The notes under the pieces: model-generated
Told to the model about the DNA's origin: nothing
Database searches by the model: none
The model's input: the letters and a program-made list of their open reading frames with translations, nothing else
Made by a program: the position numbers and the translations under genes
Source: Deltaproteobacteria bacterium IMCC39524
GTDB taxonomy: Bacteria > Desulfobacterota > Desulfuromonadia > Desulfuromonadales > BM103
Reading direction: 5' to 3'
DNA: 64,000 bases
NCBI GenBank assembly: GCA_029667085.1
Contig: JARUHJ010000008.1
Location: 35,115-99,114 of the forward strand
In this document: positions 47,419-58,288 of the stretch, one piece after another
Numbering within the stretch: position 1 is the first letter of the stretch
Layout: every line of letters begins with the position of its first letter

Positions 47419-49688
47419 CGCCGAAACTATCCAAGGACCTGATATACAACAGCCGTATCATCGATACGTACATCAAACTGTTGAAGAAGAAGCATCCTGA
47501 CATCGATACCTCCATAGCTCTTGAATATGCTGGCATGCAAGGCTATGAGGTCGCGGACCAATCCCACTGGTTCACCCAGTCACAGATTGACCGTTTTTAT
47601 GCAAAAGCCGTCGAAGTAACAGGGAACCCTCAAGTAGCCCGCGATGCTGGTCGTTATTCTGCTTCGCCGGAAGCCATAGGGGCCATGCGCCAATATATCC
47701 TCGGTCTGGTCGGCCCGGCACACGCCTTCGGCTTGATTCGCAACGCTGCCAGCAAGTTCACCCGTTCCGCTCAATATCAGTCCAAACGCATTAGCGACAA
47801 TAGCGTTGAAGTCGTGGTCACGCCCTACCCCGGGATCGATGAAAAAGTTTTCCAATGCGAAAACCGCATGGGCTTCTTCGAAGCCATTTGCATGATGTTC
47901 AACGACAAGATGCCAATCATCGAACATCCAGAATGCCTCTTCGACGGCGGCCAGCATTGCCGTTACGTGATCAGCTGGAAGCGCTCGGCAGCCGACCTGT
48001 GGAGCAAAACCCGTGACATCTCAGCATTTACCCTGGCAGGCGCCTGTGGTGCAGCAACCTTCTGGAACCCGGCATTGACGGCACAAACCCTGATACCCGC
48101 TTCACTAGCCACGATCGCCGCCCTCTCCTACACGGCACGCACCAAGGAGAACAGGGAACTGCGCCGCAGCCTCGACAACCTCTTCGATTCAAGTGAAAAA
48201 CTGATCGAACAGATGAACATCAACTACAGCAACTCCCTGATGAACAACGAAATCGGCCAGGCGATCAGTGCCCCGACGGAAGTCGACGAGATTCTCGCCA
48301 ACGTCATTCAGGTCCTCAAGAAACGGCTCGACTTCGACCGCGGCATGATCATGCTCGCCAACAAGGATCGTGACCAATTGCTCTTCCGTACCGGCTTTGG
48401 CTACAACAGTGAACAGCTGCGCATGCTCAACAGCATCGCATTCCACCTTAACAAGCCGAGTTCACGAGGGGTCTTCGTGGTTGCATTCCATGAACAACGG
48501 CCCTTTTTGATTGATGACGTTCGGGAACTGCACGGCAAGCTCTCGTCACGCAGCCTGTCGCTGATTGAAAAGTTGGGAGCCCACTCCTTTATCTGTTGCC
48601 CGATTATCTGCGAAGGCAAGTCGATCGGCCTGCTGGCCGTCGACAACCTCAAATCGAAAAGACCGCTGCAGCAAAGTGATGTCAGTCTGCTGATGGGAAT
48701 CGCACCAATGCTGGGAATCAGCATTCGAAACGCTGACCTGCTGCAGACCAAGGAGCGTCAATTCCACTCGACTCTCGAAGTTCTGGCCGCCACCATTGAT
48801 GCCCGTGACCCGCTCACCGCAGGGCACAGTAAAAAAGTCACAGAGTACTCCGTGGGCATCTGCAACACTCTGAACATCAGCGAAGAGGAGACCGAAAGGA
48901 TACGGGTCGCCTCCCTGCTGCACGATTATGGCAAGATCGGCGTTCCAGACGCGATTCTCAAAAAAGAAGGACAGTTAACGGAAGAAGAATACGACATCGT
49001 GAAAACTCACACGCGCAAGACCAAGGACATCCTCGAGGGGATCAACTTTGACGGGATCTACCACAACATCCCTTCGATTGCAGCAGCGCATCATGAGAAC
49101 ATCGACGGCACAGGCTACCCCTGGGGACTCAAAGGCGACGACATCCCCCTCGGGGCCTTGATTATCTCCGTTGCTGATTTCTTCGAAGCCATTACCTCCA
49201 AGCGTCATTACCGTGACCCGATGCCCACAGACATTGCCTACAAGCTTCTGCGCCAACATAGCGGCACCCGCTTTGACTCGCAAATCGTCGAAGCCTTTAT
49301 CCGCTACCACAAGAAACAACAGGGTCCCTTCCCAAGCTGCGACATCAACCGCCCAAAGCGCGTGCCTTGCAGAACCAATGTTTCATTGCGCGCCAACAGT
49401 CATGCAACCAACGGTCTCTCGGAAGATCTCAGCACCGAGGGAATGTTTGTCAGCGTACCAGAACCTGTTCAGGAAGGAACCATTATCAAGCTGCACTTCA
49501 GCTTGCCGGGTGTCGATGCACCACCGATCGAAGCCTTGGCAAAGGTGGTCTGGACCAACAACAACTGCAAAAAAGCCAAACCGGACTTCCCCACAGGTAA
49601 CGGCGTCCACTTTACTGAGGTTGAGCAACCGGCTGCAGAAGCCTTGTACAATTACATAGCCCAGGTAGATGGCGGGCTCACCCACTAG
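47415..49688 (+). CDS. GAF-HD-GYP-PilZ protein, predicted cyclic-di-GMP phosphodiesterase
   Basis: 757 residues from ATG 47415, overlapping the upstream stop by 4 bp. A sensory-like N-terminus (10-190) with a cysteine pair in HPECLFDGGQHCRY resembles V4R-type domains, but I am not certain. Two membrane helices lie at about 200-240. A GAF domain follows (285-440). The HD-GYP domain has HDYGKIG (His503, Asp504), HHENIDGTGYP (559-569) and further metal ligands. The C-terminus is PilZ-like, with RTNVSLRA and EDLSTEGMFV (about 670). It should hydrolyse cyclic-di-GMP, with PilZ as a regulatory site. Confidence 0.85.
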   Translation: MTPKLSKDLIYNSRIIDTYIKLLKKKHPDIDTSIALEYAGMQGYEVADQSHWFTQSQIDRFYAKAVEVTGNPQVARDAGRYSASPEAIGAMRQYILGLVGPAHAFGLIRNAASKFTRSAQYQSKRISDNSVEVVVTPYPGIDEKVFQCENRMGFFEAICMMFNDKMPIIEHPECLFDGGQHCRYVISWKRSAADLWSKTRDISAFTLAGACGAATFWNPALTAQTLIPASLATIAALSYTARTKENRELRRSLDNLFDSSEKLIEQMNINYSNSLMNNEIGQAISAPTEVDEILANVIQVLKKRLDFDRGMIMLANKDRDQLLFRTGFGYNSEQLRMLNSIAFHLNKPSSRGVFVVAFHEQRPFLIDDVRELHGKLSSRSLSLIEKLGAHSFICCPIICEGKSIGLLAVDNLKSKRPLQQSDVSLLMGIAPMLGISIRNADLLQTKERQFHSTLEVLAATIDARDPLTAGHSKKVTEYSVGICNTLNISEEETERIRVASLLHDYGKIGVPDAILKKEGQLTEEEYDIVKTHTRKTKDILEGINFDGIYHNIPSIAAAHHENIDGTGYPWGLKGDDIPLGALIISVADFFEAITSKRHYRDPMPTDIAYKLLRQHSGTRFDSQIVEAFIRYHKKQQGPFPSCDINRPKRVPCRTNVSLRANSHATNGLSEDLSTEGMFVSVPEPVQEGTIIKLHFSLPGVDAPPIEALAKVVWTNNNCKKAKPDFPTGNGVHFTEVEQPAAEALYNYIAQVDGGLTH

Positions 49689-49734
49689 CAGCCTGTTGGA
49701 CCATCAGAGCTTTACAGCAACAGACAAATTTAAA

Positions 49735-49765
49735 AGGGCCTGAAGCAGAATCTGCTTCAGGCCCT
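49735..49765 (+). terminator. Terminator of the HD-GYP operon
   Basis: AGGGCCTGAAGCAG and its perfect complement around a 2-nt centre. The T-run is poor, but the stem is long and it is shared with the convergent methyltransferase gene. Confidence 0.75.
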
Positions 49766-49792
49766 CTCATTATATAAATGTACTATAGAAAC

Positions 49793-50602
49793 TTACCGCT
49801 TCTTCCCGCAACAGCAGATCAACGGCGTATATGTAAATCGGCGAGAGTTTTTAAATGATGTCGTGAATTCTTCAGCAAACGCATAAAAATCGCCGCCATA
49901 AAGTGAGAAATCACATCCTGAGCGTCTCGCAGCAACCAGAACTTTGCGCTCCCAGTTGTAACGCTCAACCTCAGTGAGCTCACCATAAATAAGGTGATGG
50001 CTCGACATGTCGAGTCGAAGCTCTTGATATTCCAGATCAAAGAGGTGGCCATAGAGACGTCTCCCTGCGTAGGGATCAAAATCAGCCCTTTTTTCCAGAC
50101 CCTTGATCACATCCTGAATCGTAGCATTCACCCGCTCAGGCAAGCCGTCGTGGCTCAGGCAGTTATAGTCGAGATCGATGAGGCAGAGAACACCACCGGG
50201 CTTGACCAGACGACTGAGTTTTGCAACCAGTTCAGTAGCTCGGCTGCGATGGAACTCCAGTACAAAACGTGCCCAGACGAAATCGAAGTGTCCCAGCGCG
50301 GTCAGATCTCCGAAAAAATCTTCTTGTTGAAAAACCAAGCCGTTTTGCTGATAGCGATTTCTCGCATGCTCAATCCGATCCCCAGAAAAATCGACACCAA
50401 TCACCTGCCCTGCCGGCTGCACGGCATCATACAGGAGGTGCGAAGTCAAACCGGGCCCGCAGCCAATGTCGGCAACACGCATGCCGGGAGCAAGGCCGGC
50501 CCACTGCGCTTGCTTAAGCACCGCCTGCGGATCGGTCTTGAGTTCAAGACGCTCAATCTCCTGGGCATCTTCCATAATATATTCGAGAAAGTCAGTTGTC
50601 AT
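49793..50602 (-). CDS. Class I SAM-dependent methyltransferase
   Basis: 269 residues. Motif I is VADIGCGPGLTSHLLYD (about 41-57); motif II region is GQVIGVDFSG, and LVKPGGVLCLIDLDYN is motif post-II. This is the UbiE/Coq5-like fold. The substrate is unknown and the neighbours do not help. The start at 50602 is in-frame ATG. It ends against the shared terminator. Confidence 0.85.
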   Translation of the reverse strand: MTTDFLEYIMEDAQEIERLELKTDPQAVLKQAQWAGLAPGMRVADIGCGPGLTSHLLYDAVQPAGQVIGVDFSGDRIEHARNRYQQNGLVFQQEDFFGDLTALGHFDFVWARFVLEFHRSRATELVAKLSRLVKPGGVLCLIDLDYNCLSHDGLPERVNATIQDVIKGLEKRADFDPYAGRRLYGHLFDLEYQELRLDMSSHHLIYGELTEVERYNWERKVLVAARRSGCDFSLYGGDFYAFAEEFTTSFKNSRRFTYTPLICCCGKKR

Positions 50603-50753
50603 GGTGATGGGATGTTAACGATCAAATGGCGGGAATGCAACGGAATAGAGACCAAGCATAAGTAGGTTTGAATTTTCAAGCATATGGTTGTGCCATATGC
50701 CACAGAAATGTGAACTGCACCGTTGTTTAACCGAAAGAAAAAAAACGGTTCAC

Positions 50754-50945
50754 TCATAAAGTTTGTGAGTCAGCAGCTCGAGACTTTTTCAACCCCTTGT
50801 TATTAGCCCGAGAGGCAAAGGCAATCAACACAACCAGAGCCATTGCAACCATATAAGCCATGCCAACAACAGACCAAAAAGAGAATTGATAAATCAGGGA
50901 ACCAAAGCCTCCAAGCAAGGCCGCAAACAGAACGAAAGATTTCAT
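50754..50945 (-). CDS. Small membrane protein
   Basis: 63 residues with two hydrophobic segments (FVLFAALLGGFGSLIYQFSF and VVGMAYMVAMALVVLIAFAS) and a basic tail. A purine-rich site (GGGGG) precedes ATG 50945. No family is recognised. Confidence 0.5.
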   Translation of the reverse strand: MKSFVLFAALLGGFGSLIYQFSFWSVVGMAYMVAMALVVLIAFASRANNKGLKKSRAADSQTL

Positions 50946-51193
50946 CTACAGCCCCCTTTCCGTCTCACAAACAAAAACACCCCTCTTCGATAAACTGAAA
51001 AAGGGTGCCATAATTTCTGCTCTATGCCACTCTCTTCGGTAGCACGACCATCCACCACTTCAGCGGACTCGTTACTTTGCGTCCCAGCGTTGCTGCAGGT
51101 TTGCTCTTATCTGAGAGTTTGATTTTTTTAGATTATATCATACCAATACTCACATTCTTCTCACAAAAAAACCAATTTTCGTCTATCGAAGAA
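50946..51193. other. Intergenic region
   Basis: No gene seen; AT-rich near 51120-51190. Confidence 0.3.
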
Positions 51194-52225
51194 TTATTCG
51201 TTTCCAGCCAGGGCCACACCGGGGATCTCATAGCCACAAAAATTACATCGATTACCGGTCAGATCCGTGTCAACAAACCGCAGGCCCTGCCGACGAATGA
51301 CCGTTTTCCCGCAAGCAGGGCAAATGGTATCGCTGGCACCGGGATCGTTAACGTTACCCAGGTAGACATACTTCAAGCCAGCACGTCGACCGAGATCGCG
51401 AGCCAGATATAAAGCGGTCACCGGCGTTGCCGGGCGATCGAGCATTTTGTAAGTGGGATAGAAGGCTGAGATGTGCCAGGGGACGTCTCGACCGAGCTCA
51501 TCGGCAATGAAGCTGGCAATCTGTTTCAGTTCATCTTCGCTGTCGTTATGCCCAGGAATCACCAGAGTGGTAACTTCCAGCCAGATGCCGAGTCGCCGGT
51601 AATCGCGCAGGCAATCGAGGACGCCTTTAAGAGACGCGCCTGTAACTTCCTTGTAAGCCTTGTTCGAAAAGCCTTTCAAATCAACGTTGGCAGCATCGAG
51701 ATACGGGGCGATCGCTTCCAGGGCAGCAGTTGTCATATAGCCGTTGGTGACAAAAACATTCCTGACCCCGGCAGCTTTGGCAAGGACCGCAGTATCATAG
51801 GCGTATTCGTAAAAGATGGTTGGTTCGGTGTAGGTGTAGGAGATGCTCGCCGACCCGCTTTCGACAGCACGAAGCACAACATCCTGCGGAGAAGTTTTCG
51901 TGCCAGGGATACCGGAGCGCTCGTGAGGCCACTGGGAAATCTCGTAGTTCTGACAATGCAGGCAACGAAAGTTACAGCCGACAGTAGCGAGCGACAGGCT
52001 GTTGGAGCCAGGATAAAAATGATAGAGGGGCTTCTTCTCGATCGGATCGATGTTTTCAGCCACGGTCTGACCGTAAATCAGGGAAAAGAGCTCACCTTCG
52101 TGGTTTTCACGCACACCACAACGCCCTCGTCGGCCATGAGCGATCACGCAGTGAAAGCGGCAGAGGTTACAACGGACCCTGCCCTCGTCAAGCGCTTCCC
52201 AGAATTTTGCGGGATGGATAGTCAT
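51194..52225 (-). CDS. amrS: AmmeMemoRadiSam system radical SAM enzyme (AmrS)
   Basis: 343 residues from ATG 52225 (MTIHPAKFWEALDEG); an upstream extension reads through the heptamer repeat and is spurious. The N-terminus has CNLCRFHC and RGRCGVREN. The radical SAM motif is CNFRCLHC. The C-terminus has two zinc-ribbon-like pairs (CPAC and CNFC). AmrS is related to pyruvate-formate-lyase activators; its substrate is not established. A TATAAT (minus strand, 52239-52234) lies just before the start, so the mRNA may be nearly leaderless. Partners AmrA/AmrB are not nearby. Confidence 0.9.
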   Translation of the reverse strand: MTIHPAKFWEALDEGRVRCNLCRFHCVIAHGRRGRCGVRENHEGELFSLIYGQTVAENIDPIEKKPLYHFYPGSNSLSLATVGCNFRCLHCQNYEISQWPHERSGIPGTKTSPQDVVLRAVESGSASISYTYTEPTIFYEYAYDTAVLAKAAGVRNVFVTNGYMTTAALEAIAPYLDAANVDLKGFSNKAYKEVTGASLKGVLDCLRDYRRLGIWLEVTTLVIPGHNDSEDELKQIASFIADELGRDVPWHISAFYPTYKMLDRPATPVTALYLARDLGRRAGLKYVYLGNVNDPGASDTICPACGKTVIRRQGLRFVDTDLTGNRCNFCGYEIPGVALAGNE

Positions 52226-52254
52226 GGGGACATTATAACAAAAAAGAAGTGGTT

Positions 52255-52310
52255 CGTGGATCGTGGATCGTGGGACGTGGGACGTGGGACGTGGGACGTG
52301 GGACGTCGGA
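52255..52310. repeat. Heptanucleotide tandem repeat (CGTGGRN type)x8
   Basis: Two CGTGGAT, five CGTGGGA and one CGTCGGA in perfect 7-bp register, between rodA and amrS. Confidence 0.95.
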
Positions 52311-52400
52311 CGAGCAAGGCTGACGACAAGAAAAAACACTTCAAGCTGTTTTGTTTTTGACTTTCCTCGTGCCTCGTACCGCGAACCTTGTACCAAGCCC

Positions 52401-53498
52401 CTAAAACATAAACCGCCGCATACTCACATTCATCAGCAAACCGACCCCGGTCATAGTCGTCACCATACTGGTTCCACCATAAGAAAAAAGCGGCAAGGGC
52501 ACACCGACGACCGGTAGCAGGCCGATCACCATGCCGAGGTTGACGACAATGTGCCAGAAGAGCATGGCCGAGACACCAATGGCGAGATACATGCCGAAAC
52601 GATCGTTGGAGCGTAAGGCAATATGCAGCCCCCAGATAACGATCAGGCAATAGAGCGACAGCAACAGGAGACAGCCGATCAGTCCCCACTCTTCGGCAAA
52701 GACAGAGAAAGCAAAGTCGGTATGCCGCTCAGGCAGGAAAGAAAGCTGTGACTGGGTTCCCTTCATGAAGCCCATTCCGTCGATACCGCCACTGCCCACA
52801 GCAATCTTGGACTGAATGATGTGATAACCGGCACCCAGAGGATCGCGCTCCGGATTGAGAAAGGTCATGATGCGCTGTTTCTGGTAATTGTGCAAAAGGA
52901 ACCATCCGCCCCCTGCGGCAGCGAAACCTGTTACCGCCAGGAAGACAACGGCATTGCGCTGAATCCCGGCAAAAAGAGCCATGGTGCCGCCGATACACAA
53001 CACCAGCAGGGCGGTGCCAAGATCAGGTTGTTTCATGATGAGCAGAGCAGGAACCGCAAGCAGCAGGCCCGGAGCGATCAGTTCCTTCAGCGAAAAACCA
53101 CGCAGATGCGCCTTATCACTAAAAAACCGCGCCAGGGCGATGATGATGACGATCTTCATGATCTCGCTCGGCTGCACGTTGAAACCGGCCAGGCTGATCC
53201 ATCGTGTCGCACCCATGCTGGTTTTGCCGACAGCCAGAACCAGTATCAACAGCAGCAAGTTGCCACCGTAGAGTGGAAAGCTTAAATACTCAAGGTGGCG
53301 GTAATCGAGGAGGCAAACGAGAACAATAATCACCAACCCCAGCCCCAGCCAGTAGAACTGTTTGACATAAACAGGCTGGGCCGCGGTGGTCCAGGATGAT
53401 GTGGCACTGTACATGTTGGCGATGCCGATGACTGCAATCAACAGAATCAGCAAAACATATGTCCAGTTAAAATTTGTGATCAAACGTCTGTCAAACAT
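52401..53498 (-). CDS. rodA: Rod-shape peptidoglycan polymerase RodA
   Basis: A 365-residue SEDS-family glycosyltransferase with about ten membrane helices. Signatures are GATRWISLAGFNVQPSE, the catalytic-region aspartate in ERHTDFAF, and GVPLPLFSYGGTSMV. It polymerises lipid II with PBP2 during cell elongation. It begins 3 bp after mrdA ends. Confidence 0.97.
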   Translation of the reverse strand: MFDRRLITNFNWTYVLLILLIAVIGIANMYSATSSWTTAAQPVYVKQFYWLGLGLVIIVLVCLLDYRHLEYLSFPLYGGNLLLLILVLAVGKTSMGATRWISLAGFNVQPSEIMKIVIIIALARFFSDKAHLRGFSLKELIAPGLLLAVPALLIMKQPDLGTALLVLCIGGTMALFAGIQRNAVVFLAVTGFAAAGGGWFLLHNYQKQRIMTFLNPERDPLGAGYHIIQSKIAVGSGGIDGMGFMKGTQSQLSFLPERHTDFAFSVFAEEWGLIGCLLLLSLYCLIVIWGLHIALRSNDRFGMYLAIGVSAMLFWHIVVNLGMVIGLLPVVGVPLPLFSYGGTSMVTTMTGVGLLMNVSMRRFMF

Positions 53499-53501
53499 GG
53501 C

Positions 53502-55370
53502 TCAATCCCTGAAGACAACCTTTACAGGTTCTTCGTTATCACTCACATCCTTGAAGTAGGCGTCATACATGGCTTTAGCAACAGGCGCGGCGGCACTTGA
53601 GCCGTGACTGCCATGCTCGACAACCACTGCAATGGCAATTTGCGGATTCTTTGCCGGCGCATAGGAAACGAAGAGTGCATGATCCCGGTACCGATAAGGG
53701 ATCTCATCATCCTCCAGCTCTTCTTCATCGTCATCCTGACGACGAATTACCTGGGCCGTGCCGGTTTTACCGGAGAACCGGACCTTTTCCAGACGACTGC
53801 GCCAGGCCGTCCCGCCAACATCGTTGACGACAGATTCCATGGCATTCTGCACCGCTGCGATCGCAGCTTTCGGCCAGGCCGTTACATTCAGCTTTTCAGG
53901 TTTAAGCATCCATTCGGTGGCACCTTCAAGATCCACGATCTTCTGCACGATCTGTGGTTTCCAGACCGTACCACCGTTGGCGAGGGCTGCAGTCATGGTG
54001 GCCAGTTGCAGAGGAGTCGTCAAAACGAAGCCCTGACCAATCGCAGAGATGACCGTCTCACCGTCATACCAGCTGGTGCCAAATCGTTTCTTCTTCCACG
54101 CTCTGTTCGGGATCAGCCCGGAGCGTTCAGCCCCGAAGGGAAACCCGGTCTTCTGACCCAGGCCCATCCGGGTCGCCGCGTCGGAGATTCTGTCGATCCC
54201 AGCTTCCAGGCCGACACGGTAAAACCAGACATCACAGCTTTCCTTGATGGCTTTATGCAGATCAACCTTACCATGACCTCTTTTCTTCCAGCAGCGATAT
54301 TCGAAGCTCTTGTTGAGCTGAAAACTACCGTTGCAGGTAAATGTGGTGGAAGGAGTCGCGGTGCCGGCCTCAAGAGCGGCCAGTGCGACAATCATTTTGA
54401 AGGTAGAACCTGGAGGGTACTGACCGCGTAAGGCCTTGTTGGTCATCGGCCGCCTGGGGTTGTCGATCAGTTCACGCCACTCGTCGCTGGTGATTCCGCG
54501 GGCGAACCAGGCAGGATCAAAGGTCGGGCGGCTCACAAAAGCCAGAACTTCACCGTTATTAACATCCAAAGCGACCGCGGCGCCAGCCTGATCGCCAAGA
54601 GCCTCTTCTGCCGCTTTTTGCAAATTCGTATCGATCGTCAGGTAAAGGCTCTGCCCGGGTAATGGGCTGCGCGTGGTCACCTGGCGAAGCTCCCGCCCCC
54701 GGACATTAACTTCAATCCGTTTCTGTCCGGCGGTGCCGCGCAACCGATCTTCAAACATCCTCTCAAGAGCCGTCTTACCTACCATTTCACCGGAGCGATA
54801 ACCCTCGAAACTTGGCTTACCCAGCTCTTTTTCTGTCACCTCGCCAAGATAGCCAGTCAGGTGAGCGGCCAGTTCACCGTGCGGGTAGTCTCGAAACGGC
54901 TTGACCTCAACCAGGATTCCGGGCAAGTCAACAGAGTTCTCCTGAACCTTTTCCATCGCCTCTCGGCCGACATCCTCAAGCAACGGCAAAGGTCGATAGC
55001 GAGGTAAGCGTTGCCCCTCTTTCCAGCGCTCTGCAAGCTTTTCCTCATCCACGTCAAGCAACGCGGAGAGAGTTGCGAAGAGATTCTCACGATCACCAAC
55101 CTCCTGGCGCAGGGCTGAAACAGTAAACGCCGGTCTATTATCAACCAGTAAAGCACCGTGACGGTCGAATACAGCACCTCGTGGTGCCTCGATTGCTACG
55201 TAGCGGATGCGATTACGCTCAGAAAGATCACGGTAATGTTCCACGCCGAGAACCTGCAAAAACCACAGGCGAAGCGCAAGAATGAAGAAAACTCCGGCAA
55301 TGATTACGGAGGAGACAACAAACCGGCGTCGTAGTCCGGGAGTTTCTTCGGGAGGCGGGTTAAGACTCAT
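53502..55370 (-). CDS. mrdA: Penicillin-binding protein 2 (MrdA)
   Basis: 622 residues from ATG 55370, overlapping mreD by 11 bp. One N-terminal membrane anchor is followed by the pedestal domain (GAVFDRHGALLVDNRPAF). The transpeptidase motifs are PPGSTFKM (catalytic Ser of SxxK), SCD in KESCDVWFYRVG (second motif) and SGKTGTAQV (KTG). It cross-links peptidoglycan in the elongasome with RodA. Confidence 0.96.
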   Translation of the reverse strand: MSLNPPPEETPGLRRRFVVSSVIIAGVFFILALRLWFLQVLGVEHYRDLSERNRIRYVAIEAPRGAVFDRHGALLVDNRPAFTVSALRQEVGDRENLFATLSALLDVDEEKLAERWKEGQRLPRYRPLPLLEDVGREAMEKVQENSVDLPGILVEVKPFRDYPHGELAAHLTGYLGEVTEKELGKPSFEGYRSGEMVGKTALERMFEDRLRGTAGQKRIEVNVRGRELRQVTTRSPLPGQSLYLTIDTNLQKAAEEALGDQAGAAVALDVNNGEVLAFVSRPTFDPAWFARGITSDEWRELIDNPRRPMTNKALRGQYPPGSTFKMIVALAALEAGTATPSTTFTCNGSFQLNKSFEYRCWKKRGHGKVDLHKAIKESCDVWFYRVGLEAGIDRISDAATRMGLGQKTGFPFGAERSGLIPNRAWKKKRFGTSWYDGETVISAIGQGFVLTTPLQLATMTAALANGGTVWKPQIVQKIVDLEGATEWMLKPEKLNVTAWPKAAIAAVQNAMESVVNDVGGTAWRSRLEKVRFSGKTGTAQVIRRQDDDEEELEDDEIPYRYRDHALFVSYAPAKNPQIAIAVVVEHGSHGSSAAAPVAKAMYDAYFKDVSDNEEPVKVVFRD

Positions 55371-55896
55371 AACGGCTATCAAGCTTGCGAAGGCCGGGCA
55401 GCTTTTTACGCGGCATGAAGGTCCGCTGCAACCAGACGCTGATCCGCAACAGGATCAGAGCAGCAATAAAATTCAGCAATAGCTGCACCGGCAGATGCCA
55501 GGCCATTTGCGGCCAGATCCGGGCGGCGTGACTGAAAAAATCGAGGGCAAAGGCAGTGAGGATCGAGTCAAGAATCGTTCCAGCGAGAACCAGAAGTAAC
55601 AAAAGCGGCGAACTTTCTGTATTAACCCGGGTGACAATAGCACGCACCGCAAGAAAAATACCGAGCAGGACAAAACCATGCAGGCCAGGAAAGGCACCGG
55701 CGACGCCGTCGTAGAACCAACCCATGAGATAAACCAGGGCCCCGCCACTCCATGGTCCCTCATGCAGGCCAAGGTAAACCACCAGGATCAGAAGCAGGTC
55801 AGGTTTGTAATCTCCAGTAAGAACCAGAGGTAGAAGTACCGTCTGCAGGATGATAGCGATCCCCGCCAGGGCAAAATAAATCAGGGTGCGGTTCAT
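55360..55896 (-). CDS. mreD: Rod-shape-determining protein MreD
   Basis: 178 residues with five to six predicted membrane helices and a basic C-terminus (FMPRKKLPGLRK). Sequence similarity within MreD is low; the call rests on hydropathy and the place between mreC (4-bp overlap) and mrdA. Confidence 0.9.
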   Translation of the reverse strand: MNRTLIYFALAGIAIILQTVLLPLVLTGDYKPDLLLILVVYLGLHEGPWSGGALVYLMGWFYDGVAGAFPGLHGFVLLGIFLAVRAIVTRVNTESSPLLLLLVLAGTILDSILTAFALDFFSHAARIWPQMAWHLPVQLLLNFIAALILLRISVWLQRTFMPRKKLPGLRKLDSRYES

Positions 55897-56711
55897 TGCG
55901 GCCCCCGCAGCAGGACCAGAACCTCCTCAAGGTGGGAAAAGTCGACGGAGGGGATGACCTCAATCGCTTGAAAAAGTCCGAACTCCTGTCTTTCGACGCT
56001 GCTGACGCTACCAACGACCAGGCCTTTGGGGAAGACTCCGCCCATACCGCTGGTGACGACCCGGTCACCGACCTTGACCTCTTCCTGACGCAGCACAAAA
56101 TCAAAGACCAGCTGTTCACCCTGTCCCCGGCAGACCCCGCGTGCGCGGTTATCCTGCAACAGACTGGCAACGGCCGAGGAAGCATCGGTTACCAGGAGAA
56201 TTCGTGAGAAACGAGGGCTACTGCGCACAACGCGACCGACGACGCCTTCGGCGACAACCACCGGCATCCCTTCGGTAACGCCATGTTCCTGACCTTTGTC
56301 GATCATGACAGTCCGAAACCAGCTGGACGCGTCTTCGGCAATCACACGAGCAGGCAGTGTATCAATGTCCTGAGTCTCTTTGAAGTCGAGTAACAGTCTC
56401 AGGCGTTTGTTCTCCAGACGAACTTCGTCACTCTGTGTCAAAACCGCGCGCAGGGTACGATTCTCTTCAGTCAATGTGCGATTCTCATCTGCCGTGTCGA
56501 CCAGGTAAAGGTAATGTTCCCAGGTACTGGCAACCCCCAGAATCATATTGTCGAAGCCGACCTGTACCGGCCCGGTCAAACGCAACACCACGCTCTCGAT
56601 AAAATTAGTTTCTTCCTGCTGGCGCAGGCTGACAGAATACCAGAGCAAGGCGACCAAGAGCAGCACGCCTCCGAGAAACAAAGGTCTATTTTTTTGCCAC
56701 CATTCCCACAT
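55893..56711 (-). CDS. mreC: Rod-shape-determining protein MreC
   Basis: 272 residues: an N-terminal membrane anchor (PLFLGGVLLLVALLWYSV), a coiled coil (NRTLTEENRTLRAVL), then beta domains with GVVGRVVRSSPRFSRILLVTDASSAV and GDRVVTSGMGGVFPKGL. It links the elongasome in the periplasm and activates PBP2-RodA. The stop overlaps the mreD start. Confidence 0.95.
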   Translation of the reverse strand: MWEWWQKNRPLFLGGVLLLVALLWYSVSLRQQEETNFIESVVLRLTGPVQVGFDNMILGVASTWEHYLYLVDTADENRTLTEENRTLRAVLTQSDEVRLENKRLRLLLDFKETQDIDTLPARVIAEDASSWFRTVMIDKGQEHGVTEGMPVVVAEGVVGRVVRSSPRFSRILLVTDASSAVASLLQDNRARGVCRGQGEQLVFDFVLRQEEVKVGDRVVTSGMGGVFPKGLVVGSVSSVERQEFGLFQAIEVIPSVDFSHLEEVLVLLRGPQ

Positions 56712-56726
56712 GCTTCAATTCCACGA

Positions 56727-56752
56727 AAAAAGAGGGCGAAATGCCCTCTTTT
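56727..56752 (-). terminator. Terminator between mreB and mreC
   Basis: AAAGAGGGC and GCCCTCTTT with A-rich and T-rich flanks. It would lower mreCD-mrdA-rodA expression relative to mreB. Confidence 0.85.
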
Positions 56753-56812
56753 AAATACTGCAAAACCATAGCGGTTACCGGATAAAGAAGTGCCCGCCTT
56801 GCCCGAGGACGA

Positions 56813-58288
<1,476 letters not shown>

